DNA of 15,493 bases from positions 1-15,493 of the forward strand of contig JAZQFN010000019.1 of assembly GCA_045539515.1 (NCBI GenBank). The letters are read 5' to 3'. Positions 6,469-13,891 of the stretch are shown piece by piece (positions within the stretch are counted from its first letter, which is position 1; every line of letters begins with the position of its first letter). The position numbers and the translations under genes are program-made. This stretch comes from RGIG8748 sp045539515 (GTDB lineage: Bacteria; Bacillota; Clostridia; UMGS1810). The notes below the pieces were generated by a model, which worked only from the letters and a program-made list of their open reading frames with translations, made no database searches and was not told the DNA's origin.

Positions 6469-7569
6469 TTATCTCATAAACCGACACATTATGCTATTGG
6501 ACACCAAAGCCTTGTCTTTCCTGATTTTATAGGCATTTGGAGTGTTTATGCACATAGCCTCGGTTTCCTTTATTGCACGGGCATATACCCTATCGAAATC
6601 CGCTTTAAAGGTAATGTTGAATTTCTCTTTGTCAACACCGGAATTTATCACTCTCAATGCGAGAATGACAAATTCGTCCATAGCCTCGTCCTTGTCCATT
6701 GTATAATCTTCAGAAAGCTTATATGAAGAAATATATTCATCAAAATCATCGCTATGAGTAAACCTGCGGTTTCCAATCTTCGATGATGCACAAAGCCCGA
6801 ACCCGAGATAGTCCTCGTTTTGCCAGTATTTAAGGTTGTGACGGCTCTCTCTGCCCTCCTTGGCAAAGTTTGATATTTCATAGTGAAGGTAGCCGTTTTC
6901 GGAAAGTGTATTTCTTATATAATCATACATATCGGCAAAGGTATCTTCGTCGGCTTCTTTTAAATTGCCATTTTTCAGCATATTGCCAAAGGGTGTCCCC
7001 TCTTCTATTTTAAGTCCGTAGCAGGAAATATGCTCGGGATTTAAGTTTAGCAATCTTTTAAGGGAAGTGCCAAGGCTCTCCATAGTCTGACCGGGGAGTG
7101 CATACATAAGGTCAAGGCTTATGTTATTAAACCCTGCTTCACGGAAAAGCTCATAGGTTGCCACAATGTCCTCGGCGGTATGGATTCTTCCAAGGGTAAT
7201 AAGCTCATCGTTGCAAAAGCTCTGGGAGCCTATGCTGATGCGGTTTACACCCATATCTTTATACAGCTTCGCCTTAGGCAGGTCCACGGTCTTGGGATTT
7301 ACCTCCACGGTAAATTCCGTATGGGCGGAAAGGTCAAAAGTATGGTTTACAGCTTCGAGAAGTCTTTTGGTATTTTCCATAGAAAGCACAGAAGGAGTAC
7401 CTCCGCCGATATATACCGTATCGGCTTTGGTACCCTTGTGCATTTTAAACTCATTAATAAGAGCTGTAATATATTCGTCCTGATTGGATAGTCTTTGCGG
7501 ATATGATGCAAAATCGCAGTAGTTACATTTCTTTACGCAAAAAGGTATGTGAATGTAAATACCCTTCAT
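6469..7569 (-). CDS. hemW: Radical SAM heme chaperone HemW (HemN-like)
   Basis: HemW is a cytoplasmic radical-SAM protein that binds heme and passes it to acceptor proteins. It is often misannotated as oxygen-independent coproporphyrinogen oxidase. The 366-residue protein starts IYIHIPFC and has the cluster motif CVKKCNYCDF, with Cys at 11, 15 and 18 and Phe at 20. True HemN enzymes have a fourth Cys at that last position, which favours HemW. A GGGTPS motif for SAM binding is at 55-60. Further conserved blocks are RISIGSQSF, ISLDLMYALPGQT, HISCYGLKIEEGTPF, YEISNFAKEG and HNLKYWQNEDYLGFG. It starts 3 bases after the amidohydrolase stop codon, so the two are co-transcribed. hemW next to hrcA is a common Firmicutes arrangement. 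Confidence 0.95.
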   Translation of the reverse strand: MKGIYIHIPFCVKKCNYCDFASYPQRLSNQDEYITALINEFKMHKGTKADTVYIGGGTPSVLSMENTKRLLEAVNHTFDLSAHTEFTVEVNPKTVDLPKAKLYKDMGVNRISIGSQSFCNDELITLGRIHTAEDIVATYELFREAGFNNISLDLMYALPGQTMESLGTSLKRLLNLNPEHISCYGLKIEEGTPFGNMLKNGNLKEADEDTFADMYDYIRNTLSENGYLHYEISNFAKEGRESRHNLKYWQNEDYLGFGLCASSKIGNRRFTHSDDFDEYISSYKLSEDYTMDKDEAMDEFVILALRVINSGVDKEKFNITFKADFDRVYARAIKETEAMCINTPNAYKIRKDKALVSNSIMCRFMR

Positions 7570-7572
7570 AGT

Positions 7573-8370
7573 TTAGTCCTCATTATTAAATATAAGTCTG
7601 TTGGCGTTTTTGTAGAGTATCTTTTCGTTTTCTTCGTCGGTAAGACCTATCTTGTAGTGATTTTCGATGCAGTACTCAAAGGTTTCTATGGGATAGTCCG
7701 TGCCAAACATAATCTTATCTATATCGTGCTTGCGAACAAGATCCTTAAGCACCTCATGGCTTAATGCTCTGTGGCAGCTTGAAGTGTCTATGTATACATT
7801 CTTGCCGTAAAGCATCTCTACCGCCTCATCCCACTGGTCACGTCCGCCAAAATGTGCGGCAATGGCTGTAAGACCGGGGAAGTCACGAAGAACGTTTGCA
7901 AGTCTGAAAGGCGAAGAACAGGGGCTTTTTAAATCGCCTGTGTGGAAAAGTATGGGGAGCTTTTCTGCACGGATAATATCGTACACAGGGTACATCTTTT
8001 TATCATCAATATTAAAATGCTGAAAATCCGGGTGAAGCTTAATTCCCCTTAATCCAAGCTCTTTAATACGCTTTATTTCCTTTTCAAAATCACCCTCATA
8101 GTCCTGGTGGAGTGTGCCGAAGCCTGCCACATTTTTTGATGTGTGGGCGGCGGTATTGGAGTTTATAACTTCCACCTGACTTGCTTTAAGGGCTGTGGAG
8201 TGAACAACAAGCTTGGTAATGCCTGCCTTTTCTGCCCTCTTTATAAGGTCATCGAATTTGCCGTTGCAGTGCATCTCAAGACCGTAGTAATTGCCCAGAT
8301 TGTCAACGGCTCTCTGTGCAAGTTCATCCGGAAAAAAGTGTGCGTGCATATCGATTATTTTTTGTTTCAT
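7573..8370 (-). CDS. Amidohydrolase-2 family metal-dependent hydrolase
   Basis: This is a 265-residue TIM-barrel hydrolase or decarboxylase of the amidohydrolase superfamily (PF04909-like); the substrate is unknown. The metal ligands are all in order: HxH in DMHAHFFP (His9, His11), GIKLHPDF (Lys111, His113), ILFHTGD (His143), AAHFGG (His173) and MFGTDYP (Asp225). The frame stays open upstream to 8436, but I start at 8370: the HxH motif belongs near the N-terminus, AGG lies 9 bases upstream, and the likely promoter (8408-8436) would put the start site after the longer alternative. It is the first gene of a two-gene unit with hemW. I see no evidence that it takes part in heme metabolism. Confidence 0.88.
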   Translation of the reverse strand: MKQKIIDMHAHFFPDELAQRAVDNLGNYYGLEMHCNGKFDDLIKRAEKAGITKLVVHSTALKASQVEVINSNTAAHTSKNVAGFGTLHQDYEGDFEKEIKRIKELGLRGIKLHPDFQHFNIDDKKMYPVYDIIRAEKLPILFHTGDLKSPCSSPFRLANVLRDFPGLTAIAAHFGGRDQWDEAVEMLYGKNVYIDTSSCHRALSHEVLKDLVRKHDIDKIMFGTDYPIETFEYCIENHYKIGLTDEENEKILYKNANRLIFNNED

Positions 8371-8407
8371 GCCAATCAACCTGATTTCTTTATATAAATA
8401 TGAAGTA

Positions 8408-8436
8408 ATTTTAGCACAAATGTATTCCCTCTTCAA
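8408..8436 (-). promoter_or_regulatory. Probable promoter for amidohydrolase-hemW
   Basis: Read on the minus strand, TTGAAG (8431-8436) and TAAAAT (8408-8413) are 17 bases apart. The predicted start is about 30 bases before the chosen ATG. Upstream, GTCAAA (8447-8452) and TTTGAC (8460-8465) form a short dyad with a 7-base spacer that could be a regulatory site, though arms this short may be chance. Confidence 0.5.
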
Positions 8437-8532
8437 GTGTTACAAGGTCAAATCGGTAATTTGACGAAAACGGAAAAAAATGTGTTTTTTAATTTGTGAA
8501 ATTTTTTGCTGCGGTACATTCGGGATAACCAT

Positions 8533-8561
8533 TTGACATTACTTTCCTTTTTCAATATAAT
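8533..8561 (+). promoter_or_regulatory. Consensus sigma-A promoter for pseudouridine synthase
   Basis: TTGACA (8533-8538) and TATAAT (8556-8561) have exactly 17 bases between them, a perfect consensus. The leader to the ATG at 8588 is only about 20 bases, with room for the ribosome site and no operator. Confidence 0.8.
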
Positions 8562-8587
8562 GTATTATATCGAAAGCAGGTGAATCC

Positions 8588-9451
8588 ATGCGAAGAATAA
8601 CCATAACCGTAACAGATGAAGACATCGGAAGCAAAATAAAAAGTATTTTAAAACAAAAGCTCGGCATTTCGGCAGCTGTCCTTACAAAGCTCAAACAAAC
8701 TCCCGAAGGCATACTTTTAAACGGAAAAAGCGTGTTTGCCACACAGACCGTAAACAAAGGCGATGTTATTACCATTACCTTAAGTGACGAAAGCTCACCA
8801 AACATTGTCCCCTCCCACATACCTCTTGACATAATTTACGAGGACGAGGATATCCTTGCCGTAAACAAGCCACGGAATATGCCCTGCCACCCCTCGCAGA
8901 ATCATCACGATGATACCCTTGCAAACGGCGTAATGCACTACTATAAAGAAAAAGACTTTACCTTCCGTGTAATAACCCGTCTTGATAAGGACACATCGGG
9001 GATAGTGCTGATTGCAAAAAATAAAATATCAGCCTCAATATTAAGTGACCATATGTTAAACGGCAAAATTTATAAGGAATATGTTGCCTTATGCCACGAC
9101 GCTCCAAAGGACACAAAAGGCACAATTGATGCTCCCATTGCCCGAAAAGAAGGCTCCACAATAATGAGAGTGGTTGACCCATCGGGAAAAAGGGCTGTTA
9201 CGGAATATGAAGTAATTAAATCCATAGAAAATTGTTCTCTCATCAGGATAAACCCCATGACGGGAAGAACCCATCAGATAAGAGTACACCTCTCCCACAT
9301 TGGCTGTCCCATATACGGTGACGACATGTACGGTTCACCCATTAAAAATGAATTGACAAGGCTTCATTGCAGACAAATAAGGTTTAATCATCCCATGACC
9401 CGTAAAGAGCTGACTATTGAAGCACCAATACCCGAAGATATGAAAAAATAA
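8588..9451 (+). CDS. RluA-family 23S rRNA pseudouridine synthase
   Basis: This 287-residue enzyme should isomerise uridine to pseudouridine in rRNA (RluA/RluC/RluD family). Residues about 10-65 form an S4-like RNA-binding domain (IGSKIKSILKQKLGISAAVL ending in VNKGDVITITL). The catalytic domain begins DIIYEDEDILAVNKPRNMP. It has the signature VITRLDKDTSGIVLIAKN with the catalytic Asp133, and the later conserved block MTGRTHQIRVHLSHIGCPIYGDD. AGCAGGTG before the ATG serves as the ribosome site. It is a single-gene unit between a consensus promoter and a terminator. The exact uridine position cannot be assigned from the sequence, so no symbol is given. Confidence 0.95.
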   Translation: MRRITITVTDEDIGSKIKSILKQKLGISAAVLTKLKQTPEGILLNGKSVFATQTVNKGDVITITLSDESSPNIVPSHIPLDIIYEDEDILAVNKPRNMPCHPSQNHHDDTLANGVMHYYKEKDFTFRVITRLDKDTSGIVLIAKNKISASILSDHMLNGKIYKEYVALCHDAPKDTKGTIDAPIARKEGSTIMRVVDPSGKRAVTEYEVIKSIENCSLIRINPMTGRTHQIRVHLSHIGCPIYGDDMYGSPIKNELTRLHCRQIRFNHPMTRKELTIEAPIPEDMKK

Positions 9452-9495
9452 GAGCGAAAAGGCTGTTATTATGTGCCTTTTCACTCTTATTTTTA
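9447..9495. terminator. Bidirectional terminator between converging genes
   Basis: A 17-base arm at 9447-9463 pairs with 9475-9491 with one mismatch (C-A) and an 11-base loop. The stem ends in AATAAGAG/CTCTTATT. T-rich tracts follow on both strands. The stop codon of the pseudouridine synthase gene lies inside the left arm and the AraC gene stop is just beyond the right arm, so one hairpin ends both transcripts. Confidence 0.85.
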
Positions 9496-10299
9496 TTTTA
9501 ACTGCTTGTATTTATATGGGCTGATTCCTGTTTTTTCTTTGAACTTTCTGCAAAAATACGAAGCATTGCACATACCCAGAAGCTCTGCAATTTCGTCAAG
9601 GGATTTATCCTTTTCTTCCAAAAGGAGTTCCTTTGACTTACGAATTTTGTAATTAAGCATATACTCTTGGGGAGGCATACCGTAAGCATTTACAAAAAGT
9701 CTTCTGAAATGAGATACGGAATATCCGGAAATTTCTGCAAGATTTTCCACAGATATATTTTTATAATAATTCATCCTGATATACTGAAGAGCTTTGTTAA
9801 GTTTAAAATTAATGCTGAAGCTTTCAGCTGTATTGAGTTTATGAGTAATAAGCTCATACAAAAAAATTGAAAAATCACCGAAAACCTTTATCTTATAGGC
9901 AGCTCCCTCGGAAAGATGAGTTTTGTATATCTCTTTACAAAGCTTAATAAGCTTACCGTCACTATCCGTTATAACACGGTCTACCCCAAGTTGCTCCATG
10001 GTAAACTCAGGCTTAAGGTCAAAAAGAATGTAATACAGCGATGCTTTTTTTGCCGTTGAAGGATTGTATATTACGGCGTTTTCATCCTTTGATAGGTGAA
10101 TTATACTATTTTCTTTACATTCGAAAACAACACCGTCAACTTCTACATTCAATTCGCCGGAAATTATATAATAAATGGTTTCCGAATATCCGTTCCGTTT
10201 ACTTAATGACATTGGAGTTATTGTGTTATATCCTGCTTTAATGAAGCGTTCTACCGGAAATTCCATTGAAGAAAGCTCTGCTGTATGATTATATTTCAT
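9493..10299 (-). CDS. AraC-family transcriptional regulator
   Basis: This is a 268-residue regulator with the usual AraC layout. An N-terminal cupin-type ligand domain covers about 20-100 (YYIISGELNVEVDGVVFECKEN and nearby strands). A C-terminal pair of helix-turn-helix motifs spans about 165-268. The first HTH is in SVENLAEISGYSVSHFRRLF and the second in SLDEIAELLGMCNASYFCRKF, followed by the family end signature KEKTGISPYKYKQLK. AGGTG precedes the ATG by 5 bases. It diverges from the glycoside hydrolase-like/nitrilase operon, the usual arrangement for a sugar-responsive activator of its neighbour. The ligand is unknown. Its own promoter (10321-10349) contains half of an inverted repeat, so it may regulate itself. 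Confidence 0.93.
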   Translation of the reverse strand: MKYNHTAELSSMEFPVERFIKAGYNTITPMSLSKRNGYSETIYYIISGELNVEVDGVVFECKENSIIHLSKDENAVIYNPSTAKKASLYYILFDLKPEFTMEQLGVDRVITDSDGKLIKLCKEIYKTHLSEGAAYKIKVFGDFSIFLYELITHKLNTAESFSINFKLNKALQYIRMNYYKNISVENLAEISGYSVSHFRRLFVNAYGMPPQEYMLNYKIRKSKELLLEEKDKSLDEIAELLGMCNASYFCRKFKEKTGISPYKYKQLK

Positions 10300-10320
10300 T
10301 TCATCACCTGCCCTATATGA

Positions 10321-10349
10321 ATTTTATCACAAATCATTTAAAAAGTCAA
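10321..10349 (-). promoter_or_regulatory. Probable araC-type gene promoter
   Basis: On the minus strand TTGACT (10344-10349) and TAAAAT (10321-10326) are 17 bases apart, just upstream of the regulator's ATG at 10299. The half-site ACAAATCA (10329-10336) lies in the spacer, so a protein bound there would block polymerase. Confidence 0.6.
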
Positions 10350-10368
10350 AGGCAAATAATTGATTTGT
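10329..10368. promoter_or_regulatory. Candidate AraC operator, widely spaced inverted repeat
   Basis: ACAAATCA (10329-10336) and TGATTTGT (10361-10368) are perfect 8-base inverted repeats whose centres are 32 bases apart, about three helical turns. The right half lies about 60 bases upstream of the predicted start of the divergent operon and the left half lies in the regulator's own promoter. This suits an AraC-type protein that activates one side and represses the other, but binding is inferred. Confidence 0.4.
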
Positions 10369-10392
10369 ATCATTTTATAGTCGAATGGGATA

Positions 10393-10421
10393 ATGACTTT
10401 AACTCCAATCAGTATTATAAT
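10393..10421 (+). promoter_or_regulatory. Probable promoter of glycosidase-nitrilase operon
   Basis: TATAAT (10416-10421) is preceded at 17 bases by ATGACT (10393-10398), which matches the -35 consensus at only four of six positions. A good -10 with a poor -35 is typical of activator-dependent promoters. A second TATAAT at 10427-10432 lacks a clear -35. Confidence 0.5.
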
Positions 10422-10452
10422 GAAGTTATAATTTATAAAAGGAGGCTTTTAA

Positions 10453-12675
10453 GTGAGAAAAATTATTCTTTCAAATTCTCTTGCCGGATATGAAGACGGT
10501 ATTGAGATTATAGCAAGAAAGCTTTGCCACGAATATGTGATTTCTGAAACGCCGGATTTAAGCGGCATCAATATTATGACCTTTGAAGAAGCAAAGACAA
10601 ACAGCGAATTTGGTGTCTTTGCCGAAGATAAGGGTAATGATGAAAGATGGCATATAATATTTAAAACAGCCGAGGGCGGATATATTATCTGCGGCGACAG
10701 AAAGGTTGATTGTATCCACGCTCTTCTTAAGTGCCTTGACAGATACGACGAAAACCTTAAGGAATACAATGTATCTCGCTTTAACAGACTTTACGAAAAC
10801 TTTGACGATTTCTACGGCGGATTTGCAAGAGCTGCAGACGACTTTGACCTGGAAATCCATATGATAGATACCGTGAGAGCCGGTGTGGAAAACTTTGAGA
10901 TTAACACACTCTATGACGATATACCCATACAGATAAGGGAAAGAGAACAGAAAAACGATGTGTATCCATGGTGGTGTACCTACTCCCCCGGACTTGATAT
11001 GTTCTATGAAAGCAAGCTTTTCCGCGGAACACACAAGGAAAAGATGCTTAACGAAAACAGGAACAATCTTTTAAAGAATGTACGTCTTGCAAGAGCCTTT
11101 GGATTAGCTCCTGTGTTTACTACTTTTGAGCCACGACTTATTCCTGAAAGATTTTTCAGAAAATATCCCGAGCTTCGCGGTGCAAGAGTTGACTATGATG
11201 CATACTCTGCCGTGCCCGAATACGGTCTTGACCCCACACATCCTTTAGTACTTGAGCACTTTTGCGAAATGCTGTGTCAGCTTATGGAAGATGTACCCGA
11301 GCTTGCAATATTTGAAATATGGTCTCAGGACTCCTGCGCAAGCTTCCCCTGGGCAGACTGCAGCTATATGAAGCGCAATGGCCCTTTAAGACTTCTTACC
11401 AAAGACTTCCACGAAATTGTAAACCCCTTGCTTGAAGCCTTAAGAGATACTGCTGCAAAATACAACCCCAAAACCAAAATAAACTTAAATCTTGACTGGG
11501 TTTATTCTGCAAGAGAAAAGGAAGAGCTTTCCGTAAATCTTCCCGAAGGGGTTGGTCTTACCTTCAGCTTTGCAAATCTTTTCAGTGACAATCTCCCCTA
11601 CGAAGCAAAATTAAGAGAGCTTGGGGACGAATATGTACAGTACATTACAAACGGTATAGGTCACGACTGGAAGCTTTTTGCTCCCCTTGTGGGCTTTCCG
11701 TTCCCAAGAGAAACATTCAATCACTTAAATAGCGTTATAGACAAAGACGTGCACAACTTTACTTTAAGAGGCGGTCTTTGCACAGAAGCCTTTGTACCCA
11801 AATACATAAACAACGAAGTAATCCGTGAGGTTAAGTACAATCCCAATGTGAAAATAGAAGAATTTCTCCGTGAAATGTCGATAAGATTCACTCCCGACAA
11901 AGAACAGGCGGATGTTCTCTATGATGTATGGGAAATGTGCGACCTCTTTAAAGATGAATACAAGGCATCCCGACGTAATCCCGAAACCAACGAGAGTGCC
12001 TTCTGGACTACAACACTTTTTGTATCGCCAAGAACACTTTTCAGAAAGCTTGTATGGCCAATAGTTCCCGACAGAACAATTCTTGATTTTGGAGAAACAC
12101 GCTACTACAAGCCCAATATGTTCTTTACCTACGACACAGACCCCTCATGGGATGATATGTCCTACTTTAACCTTGTTCCCAGATGCTCCGATGATATGCT
12201 CAATTATATGTCAAAAAGATGTGCCGAGGTTCTCATACCTCTTCTTGAAAAAATAGTAGCAAGAATTGCTTGTTTAGGTGACGGTATGTGCGAATACTTA
12301 AGGGATTTAAAGGACAGAATTGAATGTTTCCTCTGCATTATAAGCACAGAAAAATCCCTCTGTTATACACAGATGCTTACACATATGTATTTAGATACCG
12401 ATGAATCTGAAAAGAAAGCGGAATACAAAAAAGCAATCCGTGACGAAATGCTCCTTGAAATGAAAAACTTAGAGAGATTTATAAATCTTCTCGACACTTC
12501 AAAGTCCGTACTCATTCCCACTACATCCGGCGAAGAAACAGTATATATGTACAAGACACCTATGTCTAACCCCTTAAAGAGGAAGCTTGTATTAATGAAA
12601 AAGCATCTTGACGATGAACCGGGAGGTTATACCTATGATAAAAACGGCAGATATGCTTTCGGAAGAAACTTTTAA
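10453..12675 (+). CDS. Putative intracellular glycoside hydrolase, GH67/GH20-like TIM barrel
   Basis: This is a 740-residue protein with no signal peptide, so it is cytoplasmic. Residues about 1-100 resemble the small alpha/beta domain that precedes the barrel in GH20, GH67 and GH84 enzymes (GGYIICGDRKVDCIHALLKC). The next ~350 residues look like a TIM barrel: RLARAFGLAPVFTTFEPRLI, YGLDPTHPLVLEHF, AIFEIWSQDS, INLNLDWVY. A block at about 450-485 (NNEVIREVKYNPNVKIEEFL) resembles the 'lwNPd-d' region of DUF4838/GH67-like proteins. The remainder (about 560-740) is mostly helical. Possible catalytic acids are Glu226, Glu288, Asp293 and Asp348, but I cannot name the pair. The start is GTG with GGAGG 7 bases upstream. 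The AraC neighbour and overlapping nitrilase gene suggest catabolism of a small glycoside. Fold class is fairly likely; activity and substrate are unknown. Confidence 0.7.
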   Translation: MRKIILSNSLAGYEDGIEIIARKLCHEYVISETPDLSGINIMTFEEAKTNSEFGVFAEDKGNDERWHIIFKTAEGGYIICGDRKVDCIHALLKCLDRYDENLKEYNVSRFNRLYENFDDFYGGFARAADDFDLEIHMIDTVRAGVENFEINTLYDDIPIQIREREQKNDVYPWWCTYSPGLDMFYESKLFRGTHKEKMLNENRNNLLKNVRLARAFGLAPVFTTFEPRLIPERFFRKYPELRGARVDYDAYSAVPEYGLDPTHPLVLEHFCEMLCQLMEDVPELAIFEIWSQDSCASFPWADCSYMKRNGPLRLLTKDFHEIVNPLLEALRDTAAKYNPKTKINLNLDWVYSAREKEELSVNLPEGVGLTFSFANLFSDNLPYEAKLRELGDEYVQYITNGIGHDWKLFAPLVGFPFPRETFNHLNSVIDKDVHNFTLRGGLCTEAFVPKYINNEVIREVKYNPNVKIEEFLREMSIRFTPDKEQADVLYDVWEMCDLFKDEYKASRRNPETNESAFWTTTLFVSPRTLFRKLVWPIVPDRTILDFGETRYYKPNMFFTYDTDPSWDDMSYFNLVPRCSDDMLNYMSKRCAEVLIPLLEKIVARIACLGDGMCEYLRDLKDRIECFLCIISTEKSLCYTQMLTHMYLDTDESEKKAEYKKAIRDEMLLEMKNLERFINLLDTSKSVLIPTTSGEETVYMYKTPMSNPLKRKLVLMKKHLDDEPGGYTYDKNGRYAFGRNF

Positions 12676-13825
12676 TGAAGCTTCAAAGCCGGAATTTACA
12701 AAATCCGAAGGCAAATATACAATTAAATCCAAAGAAGGCGTACCATACTCTGCCGGAATGTATACGGCCTGCTATGCCATAGAGAAAAGCTTTGACAAAT
12801 TGCTTAAGATTACCATACCCTATGAATTTTGCGGAGAGCGTATAAGCCCCAGAGCCTTGGTATCCTTTATGGGTAAAGACAACCTGCTGATACAGTCCGA
12901 TTACTTTACAAGGGATAAATATGTTTTTACACTAAAAAAAGAAATACCCGAAGGTACGGAAAAGATAAAGCTTGAATTATTTCTTTACTGTTTTGGCAAA
13001 GGGGAAGTTACCTTTGGTGAGCCCCAAATTGGAATAACCGACAAAGAGCCTCACAGGATTATAAGAGTTGCATCGGCTTTTATAGAGAAAAAAGGCACTT
13101 TTAAGGATAATTTGCAAAACACCCTGAATGTGATTGAAGAAGCATCTTTATCTTCCGAAAAACCCGATATTTTGTGTTTTACGGAATGTGTACTTGACAT
13201 TTCCTGCAAAGAAAAGCTTTTTATCCGCGAAAATGGCGAAGAAATGCAAAAAGTGTGCGAAGCCGTAAAGAAAGCCGGAATGTATGTGATATTTACTTCC
13301 CACGAAATTGACGATGCAGGATATAAATACAACACTTCCTTTCTGATATCCGACAAAGGCGAGGTTGTGGGTAAATACCGCAAGGTTTTCTTAACCGGTA
13401 TGGGTGAAATAAAAAACAGCGGTCTTACGCCGGGCTGTGAATTCCCGGTGTTTGACACACCCTATGGTAAAATAGGTATGATAACCTGCTGGGACAACTG
13501 GTTCCCCGAGGCTACATATGAGCTTGCAAAGAATGGCGCCGAGATGGTGTTCTGGTCTACAAGGGGTTTTCACGAGGAAAGACCCATAACAAGAGCCATG
13601 GATAACGGCGTGTACTTTATAGTAAGTCACTTAAACCCCAAAAACTGCGGAATAATTGAACCCGCATGGGGTAAGTATCTGGCAAGAGCTGACGGCTCCA
13701 AGGAACAGGGCTTTGTATCTGCATTAATAGACCTTGACGAAAGACTAAACTCCCAGTACAAGTCCTTTGGAAAGAACGGCTCCAATGACAGAGAGGTTTT
13801 TATAACAGAAAGAGAGTTATACTAA
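12635..13825 (+). CDS. Carbon-nitrogen (nitrilase-superfamily) hydrolase with N-terminal extension
   Basis: This 396-residue protein should cleave a non-peptide C-N bond (amide, carbamoyl or nitrile). The Glu-Lys-Cys triad is visible: Glu184 in CFTECVL, Lys250 in GKYRKVF and Cys285 in ITCWDNWFPE, with the extra conserved Glu258 before a LTPG turn. The nitrilase domain begins near 140 (RIIRVASAFIE). Residues 1-135 form an added, strand-rich domain (KITIPYEFC, KYVFTLKKEIPEG, KIKLELFLYCF, GEVTFGEPQI), probably a beta-sandwich like a carbohydrate-binding module; most nitrilases lack this. I start at 12635 because GGGAGG lies 8 bases upstream; an in-frame ATG at 12608 has none. It overlaps the preceding gene by 41 bases, implying coupled translation and shared function. 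The substrate is unknown. Confidence 0.88.
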   Translation: MIKTADMLSEETFNEASKPEFTKSEGKYTIKSKEGVPYSAGMYTACYAIEKSFDKLLKITIPYEFCGERISPRALVSFMGKDNLLIQSDYFTRDKYVFTLKKEIPEGTEKIKLELFLYCFGKGEVTFGEPQIGITDKEPHRIIRVASAFIEKKGTFKDNLQNTLNVIEEASLSSEKPDILCFTECVLDISCKEKLFIRENGEEMQKVCEAVKKAGMYVIFTSHEIDDAGYKYNTSFLISDKGEVVGKYRKVFLTGMGEIKNSGLTPGCEFPVFDTPYGKIGMITCWDNWFPEATYELAKNGAEMVFWSTRGFHEERPITRAMDNGVYFIVSHLNPKNCGIIEPAWGKYLARADGSKEQGFVSALIDLDERLNSQYKSFGKNGSNDREVFITERELY

Positions 13826-13828
13826 ACA

Positions 13829-13873
13829 AAAAGGGAAACGGAGCATTATAATCCGTTTCCCTTTTCTGTTTGT
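13829..13873. terminator. Bidirectional intrinsic terminator
   Basis: AAAAGGGAAACGGA (13829-13842) pairs perfectly with TCCGTTTCCCTTTT (13852-13865) across a 9-base loop, with T-rich tracts on both sides. It lies between the converging nitrilase-type and HAD genes and should end both transcripts. Confidence 0.88.
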
Positions 13874-13891
13874 TAATATGTATAAAAACTT

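Noticed and set aside
6469..7569. Annotation as oxygen-independent coproporphyrinogen III oxidase (HemN)
   Set aside because: The cluster motif ends in Phe where HemN has a fourth Cys, and the context next to hrcA is typical of HemW.
8371..8436. Upstream extension of the amidohydrolase by 22 codons
   Set aside because: The HxH motif is normally near the N-terminus, the inner ATG has a ribosome site, and the predicted start site lies downstream of the longer start.
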